Origin: UBA10365 sp041441915
GTDB taxonomy: Bacteria; Pseudomonadota; Alphaproteobacteria; Rhodobacterales; Rhodobacteraceae
Direction: 5' to 3'
Length of the DNA: 64,000 bases
Assembly: GCA_041441915.1 (NCBI GenBank)
Contig: JASDRS010000022.1
Coordinates: 96,774-160,773 of the forward strand
Shown: in pieces, positions 1 to 8,124 of the stretch
Position numbering within the stretch: position 1 is the first letter of the stretch
Layout: each line of letters starts with the position of its first letter
Made by a program: the position numbers and the translations under genes
Notes under the pieces: generated by a model
Databases searched by the model: none
What the model saw: only the letters and a program-made list of their open reading frames with translations
What the model was told of the DNA's origin: nothing

Positions 1-1032
1 TGCGCCTTTTGCGACGGCATCGGCGATCAGGCGTTCGACTTTGTCACGCGCAGCTTTGCTGACGAGCGGCCCAATTTCGGATTTATCTAACCCATTGCCA
101 ATACGCAGACGCGCGGTTTCAGCCTTGAAGGCTGCAACGAATGCGCCATGCACGCTGTCGACGACATAGATCCGTTCCGTCGAAGTACAAACCTGCCCTG
201 TCATGTGGAACGCACCTGTCACAGCACCAGCGGCAGCCACGTCAATCGGCGCATGCGCTGTGATAATCATGGGGTCAGAGCCGCCAGCCTCGATCACCGC
301 AGGCTTCATCTTCGCCGCCGCCGCCATTGCAACCGCTTGGCCAGCTGCGACTGATCCAGTGAAGGCCACCGCGTGGGTTTTATGGCTGGAAACCAACGCC
401 TTTCCCACCTCCGCGTCCCCGGGCAAACACGCGACAAGGCCCTCAGGCAAAGCCGCGAACACCTTCATGAACTCCATCGTTGACAGGGTTGTCGCTTCTG
501 CGGGTTTGATGACGCAACCGTTGCCTGCAGCCAAAGACGCAGCAACGGTCCAGCACATCAAGAGCACAGGAAAATTGAACGGCATAATGTGAACAGACAC
601 ACCCAGCGGTTCGTATTTGGCAAATTGCAACGATCCCACCTGCGTCGTACCCGCCACTTTGCCTGCCTCATCGCGAGCCATTTCTGCGTAGTAACGAAAG
701 ATCGGGGCGCAGTTTGCGAGTTCGCCAATCGCTTCGGGAAAAGGCTTGCCCATCTCGCGGCTCATGATGATGGCACATTCGGTCAAATTCGCAGTCTCGA
801 TACCGTTTGCCAACGCATGCAACACAGCGGCACGCGATTTGGCATCGCAGACTTTCCACTTGGCTTGTGCAGTCGTCACTTGTGCAAGCGTCTCATTCAA
901 CTCGGCCTCACTCACCACGGCGCGGTTACCAACATAGTTCAGCGTCGCAGGATCTTGAACTGCAACCCCTTCGCTTTTCGAAAGATGAAAATTAGGGTTG
1001 ATAAAGTAAGTTGGCGTCTGGATATCGAGCAT
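1..1032 (-). CDS. Aldehyde dehydrogenase, 3' end cut by window edge
   Basis: An uninterrupted 344-codon reading frame runs from ATG at 1032 to the left edge, so the last quarter or so of a typical 470-480 residue NAD(P)-dependent aldehyde dehydrogenase is missing. Family hallmarks are visible: the nucleotide-binding stretch MPFNFP, the site IKPAEAT, the FTGS loop, the general-base glutamate in VIEAGGSDP and the nucleophilic cysteine in GQVCTSTER. The ATG follows an AAAGGACA ribosome site 11 bases after the stop of the phosphotransferase gene, so it is the last visible gene of the long minus-strand operon. It would oxidise an aldehyde to an acid in the cytoplasm; the semialdehyde class resembles those used in amine and amino-acid breakdown, but the substrate is not determined here. 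Confidence 0.9.
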   Translation of the reverse strand, partial: MLDIQTPTYFINPNFHLSKSEGVAVQDPATLNYVGNRAVVSEAELNETLAQVTTAQAKWKVCDAKSRAAVLHALANGIETANLTECAIIMSREMGKPFPEAIGELANCAPIFRYYAEMARDEAGKVAGTTQVGSLQFAKYEPLGVSVHIMPFNFPVLLMCWTVAASLAAGNGCVIKPAEATTLSTMEFMKVFAALPEGLVACLPGDAEVGKALVSSHKTHAVAFTGSVAAGQAVAMAAAAKMKPAVIEAGGSDPMIITAHAPIDVAAAGAVTGAFHMTGQVCTSTERIYVVDSVHGAFVAAFKAETARLRIGNGLDKSEIGPLVSKAARDKVERLIADAVAKGA

Positions 1033-1043
1033 GAAAATGTCCT

Positions 1044-2069
1044 TTACGGGTGTTCGGCCATTGCTGGACCGGCATCGCACCATCCAGGCAAGGTTGTGTC
1101 AAGAAAGTCTGAAATCTCAGATAGGTTTGCCATCCGCATTGCTACATGCAATTGGGCCGCGACGCGGGGCATGAAATTTAGATACCCTGGTTTATTGTCA
1201 CGGATATTGAGCCGAGGAAACAGCCCCATCAGGCGTGTGTGCCGTTGGGCGGCAAGCAGATAGTAGCGCTGCAAAATTGTATGTTCCGTACCACAAGACG
1301 ATGGAGCTGCATCGAGGTAACGGCGCAGCATTGCATCCTCTAATCCGTCCGCAAGATCACGGCGCGCGTCTTGCAAGAGCGACATCAGATCGTATTCCGC
1401 TGGCCCCAAAACACCGTCTTGGAAGTCAAGTAAACCACAGGCAGAAACGCCTTTACGCCCCTCAAGAAGCATCAAGTTATCCACATGAAAATCACGTAAA
1501 ACTAATGCCTTAGGTGCATCTAAAACGGGCGCTAGCGCCCTGCCCCAAAGATCGCGAAACGTGGCCTCAAAACCTACTACATCAATCGATGGAGCAAACA
1601 CAGGAACGAACCACTGCGAAAAGATCGATACTTCGTCTAAGATCAGGGCCACGTCATATGCGGGAACAGTGATGGCTGTGGCGGTCGGCGCGCTGTGCAA
1701 ATGCACCAAGGCATCAATGGCAAGTTCATACAGGGCTTTTTCGTCACGACCTGCGCCCAGCAATTTGCCATATGTCGCAGTCCCAAAATCCTCGATCAGG
1801 ACCAAGCCCACCGTCGGATCAGCCCCAAATACGCGTGGCGCGCTAAGGCCAAGGCCGTTGAGGTGTCGGGCCAACCGAATGAAGGCCGCTAAACCTACAT
1901 GGTCTGTTCGGTCCTCCATCAACAGGCGATCAGCGCCAGCCACCCGGAAATAGCGACGCGGCGACGCGTCACTTGGCAAAGCCACAAGGTCAGCTTCGCT
2001 GTGCCCGTGTCGGGCCAAGAACGTGGCAATCAGCTTTTCAAGCATCGATGGGGCACCCACAGTAGTCAT
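1044..2069 (-). CDS. Aminoglycoside-phosphotransferase-fold kinase, AmgK-like
   Basis: The 341-residue product has the fold signature of small-molecule kinases of the APH/choline kinase group: an N-terminal stretch with DASPRRYFRV, which resembles the start of AmgK (N-acetylmuramate/N-acetylglucosamine kinase), then the Brenner-type motif LRDFHVDNLMLL with catalytic Asp and Asn, and LLDFQDG for metal binding. It would phosphorylate a sugar, amino sugar or amino alcohol in the cytoplasm. Its start overlaps the stop of the upstream cupin by four bases (ATGA), showing translational coupling inside the transporter/glycosyltransferase operon. Being in a transporter operon argues for a catabolic paralogue rather than the cell-wall recycling enzyme. 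Substrate unknown. Confidence 0.8.
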   Translation of the reverse strand: MTTVGAPSMLEKLIATFLARHGHSEADLVALPSDASPRRYFRVAGADRLLMEDRTDHVGLAAFIRLARHLNGLGLSAPRVFGADPTVGLVLIEDFGTATYGKLLGAGRDEKALYELAIDALVHLHSAPTATAITVPAYDVALILDEVSIFSQWFVPVFAPSIDVVGFEATFRDLWGRALAPVLDAPKALVLRDFHVDNLMLLEGRKGVSACGLLDFQDGVLGPAEYDLMSLLQDARRDLADGLEDAMLRRYLDAAPSSCGTEHTILQRYYLLAAQRHTRLMGLFPRLNIRDNKPGYLNFMPRVAAQLHVAMRMANLSEISDFLDTTLPGWCDAGPAMAEHP

Positions 2070-2410
2070 CGGATCATATAGACCTTTTTAATGGTTTCAT
2101 GAACTGTGCAAACGCCTTTCCAATCTTTTGGGAAAAACACGGCAGTATCGGGGGTGACTTTGATCATATCACCGCTTTCGTGGACATAGGTACAGCGCCC
2201 CTCAAGAAAGTGGCAGAGTTCGTCGCTGGTCACGTGGCATTCCCACTTGCCTGGCCTACAGATCCACAGACCGCATTCAGATTGCCCATCTCGGCCTTTG
2301 TGAAGGACGACGCCACTAACCTGTGACTCCCCTTCGACCATGGTGGGGATGATCCCCCAATCGACAGTTTCAGTGATCTCAAGCGGGTTGCGCATTACAG
2401 GAGTTTTCAT
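2066..2410 (-). CDS. Small cupin protein (cupin_3/DUF861 type)
   Basis: This 114-residue protein is a single cupin barrel of the cupin_3 (DUF861) kind, the family that includes EutQ-like and ureidoglycine-aminohydrolase-like domains. Visible family features are the VDWG entry, the SDELCHFLEG turn, the FFPKDWKG strand and the closing VHETIKKVYMI. It is a close paralogue of the next gene upstream (the shared frame is VDWG..P.MVEG.SQ, then HKG, then the E.CHF..G and FPK.W.G strands). The gap to that gene is 10 bases and its stop overlaps the kinase start. Catalytic or ligand-sensing role cannot be told apart; a typical metal-binding histidine set is not obvious. Confidence 0.8.
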   Translation of the reverse strand: MKTPVMRNPLEITETVDWGIIPTMVEGESQVSGVVLHKGRDGQSECGLWICRPGKWECHVTSDELCHFLEGRCTYVHESGDMIKVTPDTAVFFPKDWKGVCTVHETIKKVYMIR

Positions 2411-2420
2411 AAGTTTGGCC

Positions 2421-2780
2421 TCAAGTCAGCATGTAGATATTGCGAATAGTTTCAAAGATTTCTGCCTCACCCGACCACCCTTTAGGGAACAGCACACATG
2501 TGCCTGCAGTGACCTCAATCACCTCGCCATTGTCATGGATATAGCGCGCGCGGCCAGACACAAAATGGCAGAACTCGTCGCGTGGCAGTGACAACCGCCA
2601 CCGCCCCGGGGTGCAATCCCAAATTCCCGTTTCAGGGATATTGTCGGGTCCCTTGTGCAGCAAACGCCCCATGGATTGTGAGGTACCCTCTACCATGTCG
2701 GGCTGCACGCCCCAATCAACAAGATCATCAAATGTGCTCGCGTTATGGATGTGCGGGGCGCTTGACTTTAGATGGCTCAC
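2421..2780 (-). CDS. Small cupin protein (cupin_3/DUF861 type), paralogue
   Basis: This 119-residue single-domain cupin is the sister of the gene just downstream. It carries VDWGVQPDMVEG, the RDEFCHFVSG turn, LFPKGWSG and the final FETIRNIYML, each at the matching position. The start overlaps the glycosyltransferase stop by four bases (ATGA), so all three are likely made from one message. Such tandem cupins often act as isomerases, aminohydrolases or sugar-binding sensors; nothing in the sequence decides between these. The duplication inside one operon suggests a heterodimer or two successive steps on related compounds. Confidence 0.8.
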   Translation of the reverse strand: MSHLKSSAPHIHNASTFDDLVDWGVQPDMVEGTSQSMGRLLHKGPDNIPETGIWDCTPGRWRLSLPRDEFCHFVSGRARYIHDNGEVIEVTAGTCVLFPKGWSGEAEIFETIRNIYMLT

Positions 2781-4054
2781 TTGAGCAACCCCGCAAGCAG
2801 ATTCGCAGCCTTCACCGGTCCTTCACAGGACTGCATGTGGGTGGAAATTTTGCCCAGCTTGTCGGCCATGCCGGCGTCGGTCAGGCAGGTTTCGATCTTG
2901 GATATCATCTCGTCATCCATCCATTCATAACGATCTGAACGGAAGCCATAACCAGTTTCTTGCACGCGCATCGCGTTGTCGTGGCCATCCCAAACATAGG
3001 GCATGATGATCGCAGGCTTACCGAAATACAGGCATTCAGTAAAAGAGTTGTTACCGCCATGGTGGATGACCGCATCAACTTGTGGAATGACTGATGGCTG
3101 TGGATACCAGCCTTCAATGATGACATTGGGCGGAATGTCGTCGTATTCCGCTTTGTAATCCCCAACATTGACCAAAGCACGGTAGCGCGATTTACCAACC
3201 AGCGTAATGAGCCGCTTAAGTAAATCGGTGTCACCTGCCCCAAGCGATCCGAAAGAGATATACAGCAGCGGAGCGTCGTTGTTCGCCGCAAATTCCGGTA
3301 CAGTATAGGGTTCATCTTCGCGTACACAGCCTTCAAGATACTGGAACTGCGCAGGGTCCAGTGGCGTATCGCGCTTGTAAGTCAGCGGTTTTGGATACAG
3401 CATCATGTTCATGTGAGGTGAAGCTTCAAAGAACTCACCCAACTTATAAGCATCTTCGCCACAGGTCGCGAGGAAATCGTTGAAATCGGCGTGAATGGGC
3501 GCGATGACCTCTTCGAATTTGGCACGGAAGGCGGCGTGCCCTGCAGTGTCAGATTCCGACATACCAGACAGATGTGGTGGAATTGCAGGGTCTTCGATTT
3601 CATTTTCAGAACACGAAATGATCCGCACCCATGGCACGCCATACTGTTTAATTGCTGGAAACAAGATGACGTTGTCGACGGCGATCACATCAGGTTTGAT
3701 TTTGGCAAGAACGCTTGGCAAATCCTTTTCGGCCCACTTAGCGCTGTCAACAATCGCTTCCCAGCATTCCTTGACGTAGTTGTCGATTTGGTCAATCGGG
3801 GCTTTGCTAAAGTTGGGGATGTGGCCATTAATGAAATCTTCCCAGAACTTGGCCATTTGATCTGCGGGCATTGGTTCTGACAGGGCGACGGGATGCGCCT
3901 CAAAACCATAACCTTGGTAGATTTCAACAAACCCAGGGTCTGACAAAAAGACGGCTTTGTGGCCCATTGCGGTGATGGCTTGGGCAATACCAACCGAGTT
4001 CAGCGCGGGGCCAAAGGCGGCTTCGGGGAAGAAGGCAAAAGTTTTCTGTTCCAT
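2777..4054 (-). CDS. GT1-family (UGT/MGT-like) glycosyltransferase
   Basis: This 425-residue protein is a GT-B fold glycosyltransferase of family GT1. The N-terminal acceptor domain begins MEQKTFAFFPEAAFGPALN, a form of the FP..GH..P entry; the C-terminal donor domain shows YISFGSLG and the UGT-like signature HHGGNNSFTECLYFGKP followed by YVWDGHDNAMRVQ, where nucleotide-sugar is bound. It should transfer a sugar from a UDP/TDP donor to a small hydrophobic or amine acceptor in the cytoplasm. A strong AAGGAG site precedes the ATG. It sits 31 bases after the transporter ATPase gene. A clear paralogue lies across the divergent promoter at 9057-10328. Acceptor unknown. Confidence 0.88.
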   Translation of the reverse strand: MEQKTFAFFPEAAFGPALNSVGIAQAITAMGHKAVFLSDPGFVEIYQGYGFEAHPVALSEPMPADQMAKFWEDFINGHIPNFSKAPIDQIDNYVKECWEAIVDSAKWAEKDLPSVLAKIKPDVIAVDNVILFPAIKQYGVPWVRIISCSENEIEDPAIPPHLSGMSESDTAGHAAFRAKFEEVIAPIHADFNDFLATCGEDAYKLGEFFEASPHMNMMLYPKPLTYKRDTPLDPAQFQYLEGCVREDEPYTVPEFAANNDAPLLYISFGSLGAGDTDLLKRLITLVGKSRYRALVNVGDYKAEYDDIPPNVIIEGWYPQPSVIPQVDAVIHHGGNNSFTECLYFGKPAIIMPYVWDGHDNAMRVQETGYGFRSDRYEWMDDEMISKIETCLTDAGMADKLGKISTHMQSCEGPVKAANLLAGLLK

Positions 4055-4085
4055 GGGTGTCTCCTTGTCGTGTTTGGTTTTGATC

Positions 4086-5144
4086 TTAAGCAGGTAAAAT
4101 ATGTGTATCTTTAGCAGACCAGCTCACGGTAATCTGTTGGCCTCCAGCGGGGTTATGCTCCTCCACCACATCAGCGGTCATACGTGCGATGATCGGCGCG
4201 TCGGTGGCATCAGTCTTGATGTGCAATAGTAGGTCAAGACCGTGGTAAGCGATGGCAGAGATCACGCCGCTTACCGAGTTGTCGCCCGCACCTCCTATCG
4301 CAAGGCGCTCAGGTCGGATTGCCGCCACAGCACTTCCCAAAACGGGGGCGTTGATGCGCGTTGCTTTGATCGAGCCCCCGTTTGCCATCACAAAATCATC
4401 ACCATCTTTGGTAACAGGCAGAAAGTTCATTACCCCGATGAAATCAGCAGCAAAGCGGGTCTCAGGTGCCTCATAAATCTCTTGCGGTGTGCCGATTTGC
4501 AGCAGTCCACCGTCTTTCATGATGGCGATGCGGTCTGCCATCACCAGCGCCTCTTCTTGGTCATGAGTCACTATAATGAAAGTGATCCCGAACTCGGCTT
4601 GCAAGCGTTTCAGCTCCAGCTGCATTTCACTGCGCAACTTCTTGTCCAATGCGCCAAGCGGTTCATCCAGCAGCAAAACCTTAGGTCGTTTGACCAAAGC
4701 CCGCGCCAAAGCGACACGCTGGCGTTGCCCCCCTGACAATTGATCCGGTTTACGCTTGGCCAAATGACCCAGCTGAATCACTTGCAAGATCTCATCAACC
4801 CTGTCTTTGATCTGCGCCTTTGGCAGCTTATCCATCTCAAGACCGTAAGCAATATTTTGAGCAACGGTCATGTGAGGAAACAGTGCATAGGATTGGAACA
4901 TTAAGTTCACGGGCCGTTGGTTCGGCGGTTGCTGCACGATGCTGGTACCCTCTAATTGCACGTCGCCCCCGCTCAATTTCTCAAACCCTGCAAGAATGCG
5001 CAGCAGCGTGGTTTTGCCACTGCCCGATGCCCCCAATAAAGCAAAGAACTCATTTTCGTAGATGTCCAAACTGACGCCCGAAACCGCTTTGACGGTGCCG
5101 AAATTCTTTTGGACATTTTGGATGCTCAGAAACGGTTGACTCAT
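4086..5144 (-). CDS. potA: Polyamine-type ABC transporter ATPase (PotA-like)
   Basis: The 352-residue protein is the ATPase of a spermidine/putrescine (PotA, also Fbp/thiamine) class importer. It shows Walker A GASGSGKT near residues 36-43, the signature LSGGQRQRVALARAL, Walker B VLLLDEPLGALD, the switch histidine in IIVTHDQEEA and a C-terminal TOBE-like domain that often binds regulators. Its ATG overlaps the stop of the upstream permease gene by four bases. The cluster order (binding protein, two permeases, ATPase) is that of an intact importer. The substrate is inferred only from family and may be another cationic or amine compound, since the operon continues into glycosyltransferase and cupin genes. 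Confidence 0.92.
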   Translation of the reverse strand: MSQPFLSIQNVQKNFGTVKAVSGVSLDIYENEFFALLGASGSGKTTLLRILAGFEKLSGGDVQLEGTSIVQQPPNQRPVNLMFQSYALFPHMTVAQNIAYGLEMDKLPKAQIKDRVDEILQVIQLGHLAKRKPDQLSGGQRQRVALARALVKRPKVLLLDEPLGALDKKLRSEMQLELKRLQAEFGITFIIVTHDQEEALVMADRIAIMKDGGLLQIGTPQEIYEAPETRFAADFIGVMNFLPVTKDGDDFVMANGGSIKATRINAPVLGSAVAAIRPERLAIGGAGDNSVSGVISAIAYHGLDLLLHIKTDATDAPIIARMTADVVEEHNPAGGQQITVSWSAKDTHILPA

Positions 5145-5932
5145 TGTCCTGGTAGACCTCCTTTGTTCAGGCGCTGCGAAAGGGCAAGAGCAATCACTGA
5201 AACAGACATAACGATAGTGGCGAGTGCGTTGATTTCAGGCGTCACACCAAAACGGATCATCGCGTAAATTTGCATTGGTAGTGTGATCGAAGACCGTCCT
5301 GCCCCTGCCGTGAAGAATGCGATGATGAACTCATCAACCGACAGTGTGAACGCCAGCAATCCACCGGCCAGAATAGCGGGCATCAGTACGGGCATCACGA
5401 CACGGTATAGGGTGGTGAACGTCGAAGCCCCAAGATCAGAAGAGGCCTCAATAATAGACCAATCAAAGCTTTTCAGCCGCGCCCGCACCACGGCACAAAC
5501 AAACGCAAGATTAAACACAACGTGACTAACGATGATCGTATGCAGCCCCATTTTGACACCCAACAGAGAAAAAAAGCTGAGTAATGCAATCGCCAGAACG
5601 ATGTCAGGAATAATCATCGGGGCAAAAATTACCGTCTCAAGCCACTTGCCATTGCGCCGCCGGATTTCGACCCCTATCGCCAGCAACGTCCCCAAAAGGG
5701 TCGAGAACACAGTCGAGAAAATCGCGACTACCAACGTGTTGCCAGCCGCCCGTAAAATATCATCGTTTTCCAACAATGCGCCGTACCATTTGAACGAAAA
5801 TCCGGTCCATGCGGTGGGCAAACCGCCCTCATTGAACGACAGGCCAACCAGTACTGAAATCGGGATGTAGAGAAAGGCAAAGACGACGCCAAGGATCAGC
5901 AGCATCAAGCGGAAGGTGTTGCGTTCAACCAT
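5141..5932 (-). CDS. potC: Polyamine-type ABC transporter permease (PotC-like)
   Basis: This inner-membrane permease of about 263 residues has six predicted hydrophobic segments and the EAA loop that contacts the ATPase (EASSDLGAS followed by VVMPVLMPAI). An in-frame ATG exists at 5953, but the ATG at 5932 is preferred: it has a GAGGGGC ribosome site, and the resulting eight-base overlap with the upstream permease is usual for this operon type. The C-terminal end overlaps the ATPase start. Its family (binding-protein-dependent transport, PotC group) imports putrescine, spermidine or related amines. Confidence 0.9.
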   Translation of the reverse strand: MVERNTFRLMLLILGVVFAFLYIPISVLVGLSFNEGGLPTAWTGFSFKWYGALLENDDILRAAGNTLVVAIFSTVFSTLLGTLLAIGVEIRRRNGKWLETVIFAPMIIPDIVLAIALLSFFSLLGVKMGLHTIIVSHVVFNLAFVCAVVRARLKSFDWSIIEASSDLGASTFTTLYRVVMPVLMPAILAGGLLAFTLSVDEFIIAFFTAGAGRSSITLPMQIYAMIRFGVTPEINALATIVMSVSVIALALSQRLNKGGLPGQ

Positions 5933-6788
5933 TGCCTTGCCCCTCTTTTGCACCCGAGGCGCGTTCAGCCACCACGGCCTGCGCCATCAGCAGACCAAGC
6001 ATCACGGCAATCAACACCATCGAAAGAGCCGCCCCGAATGGCCAGTCGTTTGCGGTCAGAAATTGAGCGTAGACAAGGTTACCGATCATCTGGAATTGAC
6101 CACCACCCAACAAGGCAGGCGTCACGAAGTTACCAATCGACAGGACAAACACAAAGACAAATCCCGTCGCAATCCCAGGCACCGTCATCGGCAGGGTAAT
6201 ACGGCGAAACGTGGTCCATGCGGAGGCCCCAAGGTCGCGGGAAGCCTCGGTGATTTCGGGGTTCAATCGTGACAGTGGTGCGTAGCAGCTGAGGATCACA
6301 AAGGGTAAATAGTTGTAAACAAGTCCGATCACCACGGCCTCTTCGGTGTAAAGCATGCTAGGTAATTCGCCTTGATACCCGACCCATCGCGCAAAGTTCA
6401 CGATCAAACCTTCGCGGTTCAGTAGCACGATCCACGCATATGTGCGCACCAGATAGTTCGACCAGAAAGGCAAAACGGCGAAGAACAACAATAAAGGTTG
6501 ATTGCGGCGTGGCATGGCAGCAATGGCATAGGCCGCCGCATAGCCCAGAACACAGGCAATGCCGGCGGATAGGCCAGCGATACCTGCGGATTTCAGGAAA
6601 ATGTTAAAATAAAGCGGGTCGAACACCAACGTGAGGTTCTCAAGCGTCCATGTATATTCAATGCCACCATAAATCCCACGCCGAAAAAACGCCAGCACTA
6701 GGATCAGTGCACAGGGCACCACCATCAGGGCGAATAGCCACAATATCGCAGGCGACATCAATATCAGGGGGCGGCGATCGGAGGACAT
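5925..6788 (-). CDS. potB: Polyamine-type ABC transporter permease (PotB-like)
   Basis: The product of about 287 residues is the first permease of the importer, with an N-terminal membrane segment after SSDRRPLILMSP and an EAA loop (EASRDLGASAWTTFRRI). The frame is open up to 6857, but the ATG at 6788 has a GAAGG ribosome site eight bases upstream, removes an unlikely 23-residue tail, and begins as PotB proteins do. It overlaps the start of the second permease. It lies about 90 bases after the binding-protein gene, with a stem-loop between them that could lower expression of the membrane parts relative to the binding protein. Confidence 0.9.
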   Translation of the reverse strand: MSSDRRPLILMSPAILWLFALMVVPCALILVLAFFRRGIYGGIEYTWTLENLTLVFDPLYFNIFLKSAGIAGLSAGIACVLGYAAAYAIAAMPRRNQPLLLFFAVLPFWSNYLVRTYAWIVLLNREGLIVNFARWVGYQGELPSMLYTEEAVVIGLVYNYLPFVILSCYAPLSRLNPEITEASRDLGASAWTTFRRITLPMTVPGIATGFVFVFVLSIGNFVTPALLGGGQFQMIGNLVYAQFLTANDWPFGAALSMVLIAVMLGLLMAQAVVAERASGAKEGQGNG

Positions 6789-6837
6789 AGGGGGGACCTT
6801 CACTGGAAATATCCGGTGTTTATAAAGAAGGAGAAAA

Positions 6838-6866
6838 TTCCCCCATGTGCGTTGCACCCGGGGGAA
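6838..6866 (-). promoter_or_regulatory. Stem-loop between binding-protein gene and permease gene
   Basis: On the minus strand a seven-base stem (TTCCCCC pairing with GGGGGAA) encloses a loop and is followed directly by TTTTCTC. It lies in the 90-base gap after the substrate-binding-protein stop. Such elements in importer operons commonly act as partial terminators or 3'-end stabilisers, giving more binding protein than permease. The structure is seen; the function is inferred. Confidence 0.5.
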
Positions 6867-6878
6867 GTCAGGAAGATC

Positions 6879-7925
6879 TTAGTTTGCAGCTTTGATCTCA
6901 GACACAAGGCGTGAATAGTCACGTTGTGCTGCACCTACATCGCGCAACTGCTCAAACTTTAGCATTTCCACAGGTGCCATGCCCATGTTCGGGAATGTTT
7001 CGATCAAGCCAGCATCCACACCCTCCATCGCGGCCTTATTCGGCACTTTGTACAGAATGTTTTCTGCAGCCCAACGATGGTTGTCGGCATCCAGAATGTA
7101 GTTCACGAAGTCATAAGCGGCTTCTTTATGCGCAGACGCTTTCAGGATGACCATTGTGTCGACCCAGAGATCAGAACCTTCCGCTGGAATTGTGTATTTG
7201 ATATCCGCATTTTCACCGATGCCATAGTTGCACCAGCCATCCCATGCTTGCACCAGCTCAGCTTCGCCAGACACCAATTTAGCGTAGAAAGTTGTATCGT
7301 CATAGGCGAGCAAGGTTTTCTTGGCTTCAATCAACAGGTCACGGACTTCTGCCATTTTCGCAGGATCAGTCTCATTGACGGAATAACCCAACTGCAACTG
7401 ACCTGCGGCCAGAAGCCAACGGTCGGTGGCAAGCATTGTGGTTTTGCCCGCAACATCATCCGCAGGCATCAGCAAGTCACCCCAAGAGGTTGGCGCGTCC
7501 ACAAGGTCGGAGCGATAGCAAAGACCTGTCGTGCCCCATGCATATGGCAAAGAGAACGTATTACCCGGATCGTGTGGCAACTGTGTCGCTTCGTCGAAAA
7601 GGTTTGCGATATTAGGAATCTTGGCGTGATCCAGTGTTTCAGCCAAGCCAAGGTTGTGCAGGACTTCTGCAAATGGCGAAGACACGAACACGACGTCGTA
7701 ACCGACGCCTTTTGACGCGATCAATTTGCCCATAATTTCTTCGTTTGTAGCATGTAATACCAGTTCAGCCTCATTGCCGGACTCGGCATTAAAAGAGTCC
7801 ATGGCGTCCGCAGCCATATATCCGTCCCAGTTGGAAACGGTTAGGGATTCCGCGAATGCAGGTGCGGTGAATGCGGTAAACGCCGCAACTGCAAAGGCGC
7901 TACTACGCAGGGAAAGTCGTAACAT
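6879..7925 (-). CDS. potD: Periplasmic polyamine-type substrate-binding protein (PotD-like)
   Basis: The 348-residue protein starts with a clear Sec signal peptide (MLRLSLRSS, a hydrophobic core, then APAFA before ESLTVSNWDGYM). The mature part is of the PotD/PotF class: the opening VSNWDGYMA is the usual first strand, and FVSSPFAEVL and SLPYAWGTTGLCYRSD follow the family pattern. It captures the ligand in the periplasm and hands it to the two permeases. It is the first gene of the nine-gene minus-strand operon and faces the GntR regulator. Whether the acidic residues that grip polyamines are all kept cannot be judged without alignment. Confidence 0.9.
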   Translation of the reverse strand: MLRLSLRSSAFAVAAFTAFTAPAFAESLTVSNWDGYMAADAMDSFNAESGNEAELVLHATNEEIMGKLIASKGVGYDVVFVSSPFAEVLHNLGLAETLDHAKIPNIANLFDEATQLPHDPGNTFSLPYAWGTTGLCYRSDLVDAPTSWGDLLMPADDVAGKTTMLATDRWLLAAGQLQLGYSVNETDPAKMAEVRDLLIEAKKTLLAYDDTTFYAKLVSGEAELVQAWDGWCNYGIGENADIKYTIPAEGSDLWVDTMVILKASAHKEAAYDFVNYILDADNHRWAAENILYKVPNKAAMEGVDAGLIETFPNMGMAPVEMLKFEQLRDVGAAQRDYSRLVSEIKAAN

Positions 7926-8124
7926 CTAAAGTACCTCCAAGGTGGTTATTTCGGTTGGATGCCACCCCGAAGGGCTGGCTATTTTTTGTTTGCGTTTCTC
8001 AGTTGACGCTGCACATCAGTATTAGTACAAAAAAATATACGTCAATTTGTTTTTACAGTCTTTTTTATTCAGACTGCAGTGTGCAAAAAAAATTGGCCCC
8101 AAACAGCGACTTCACAAAAGGACA
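7926..8124. promoter_or_regulatory. Divergent promoter region of transporter operon and GntR regulator
   Basis: This 200-base AT-rich gap separates the binding-protein gene (leftward) from the GntR regulator (rightward). TTGACG occurs on the plus strand at 8003-8008 and again on the minus strand at 8045-8040, two inverted copies facing each other around a run of A. Each can serve as a -35 box: the minus copy has TAATACTG-like sequence at about 15-17 bases, and the plus copy has TACAAA at 17 bases. They could equally be two halves of an operator. Boxes are seen; use is inferred. Confidence 0.4.

Noticed and set aside
589..1263. 224-codon plus-strand open frame at the left end
   Set aside because: It spans the aldehyde dehydrogenase and kinase genes on the other strand, both of which have strong motifs; the plus frame has none.
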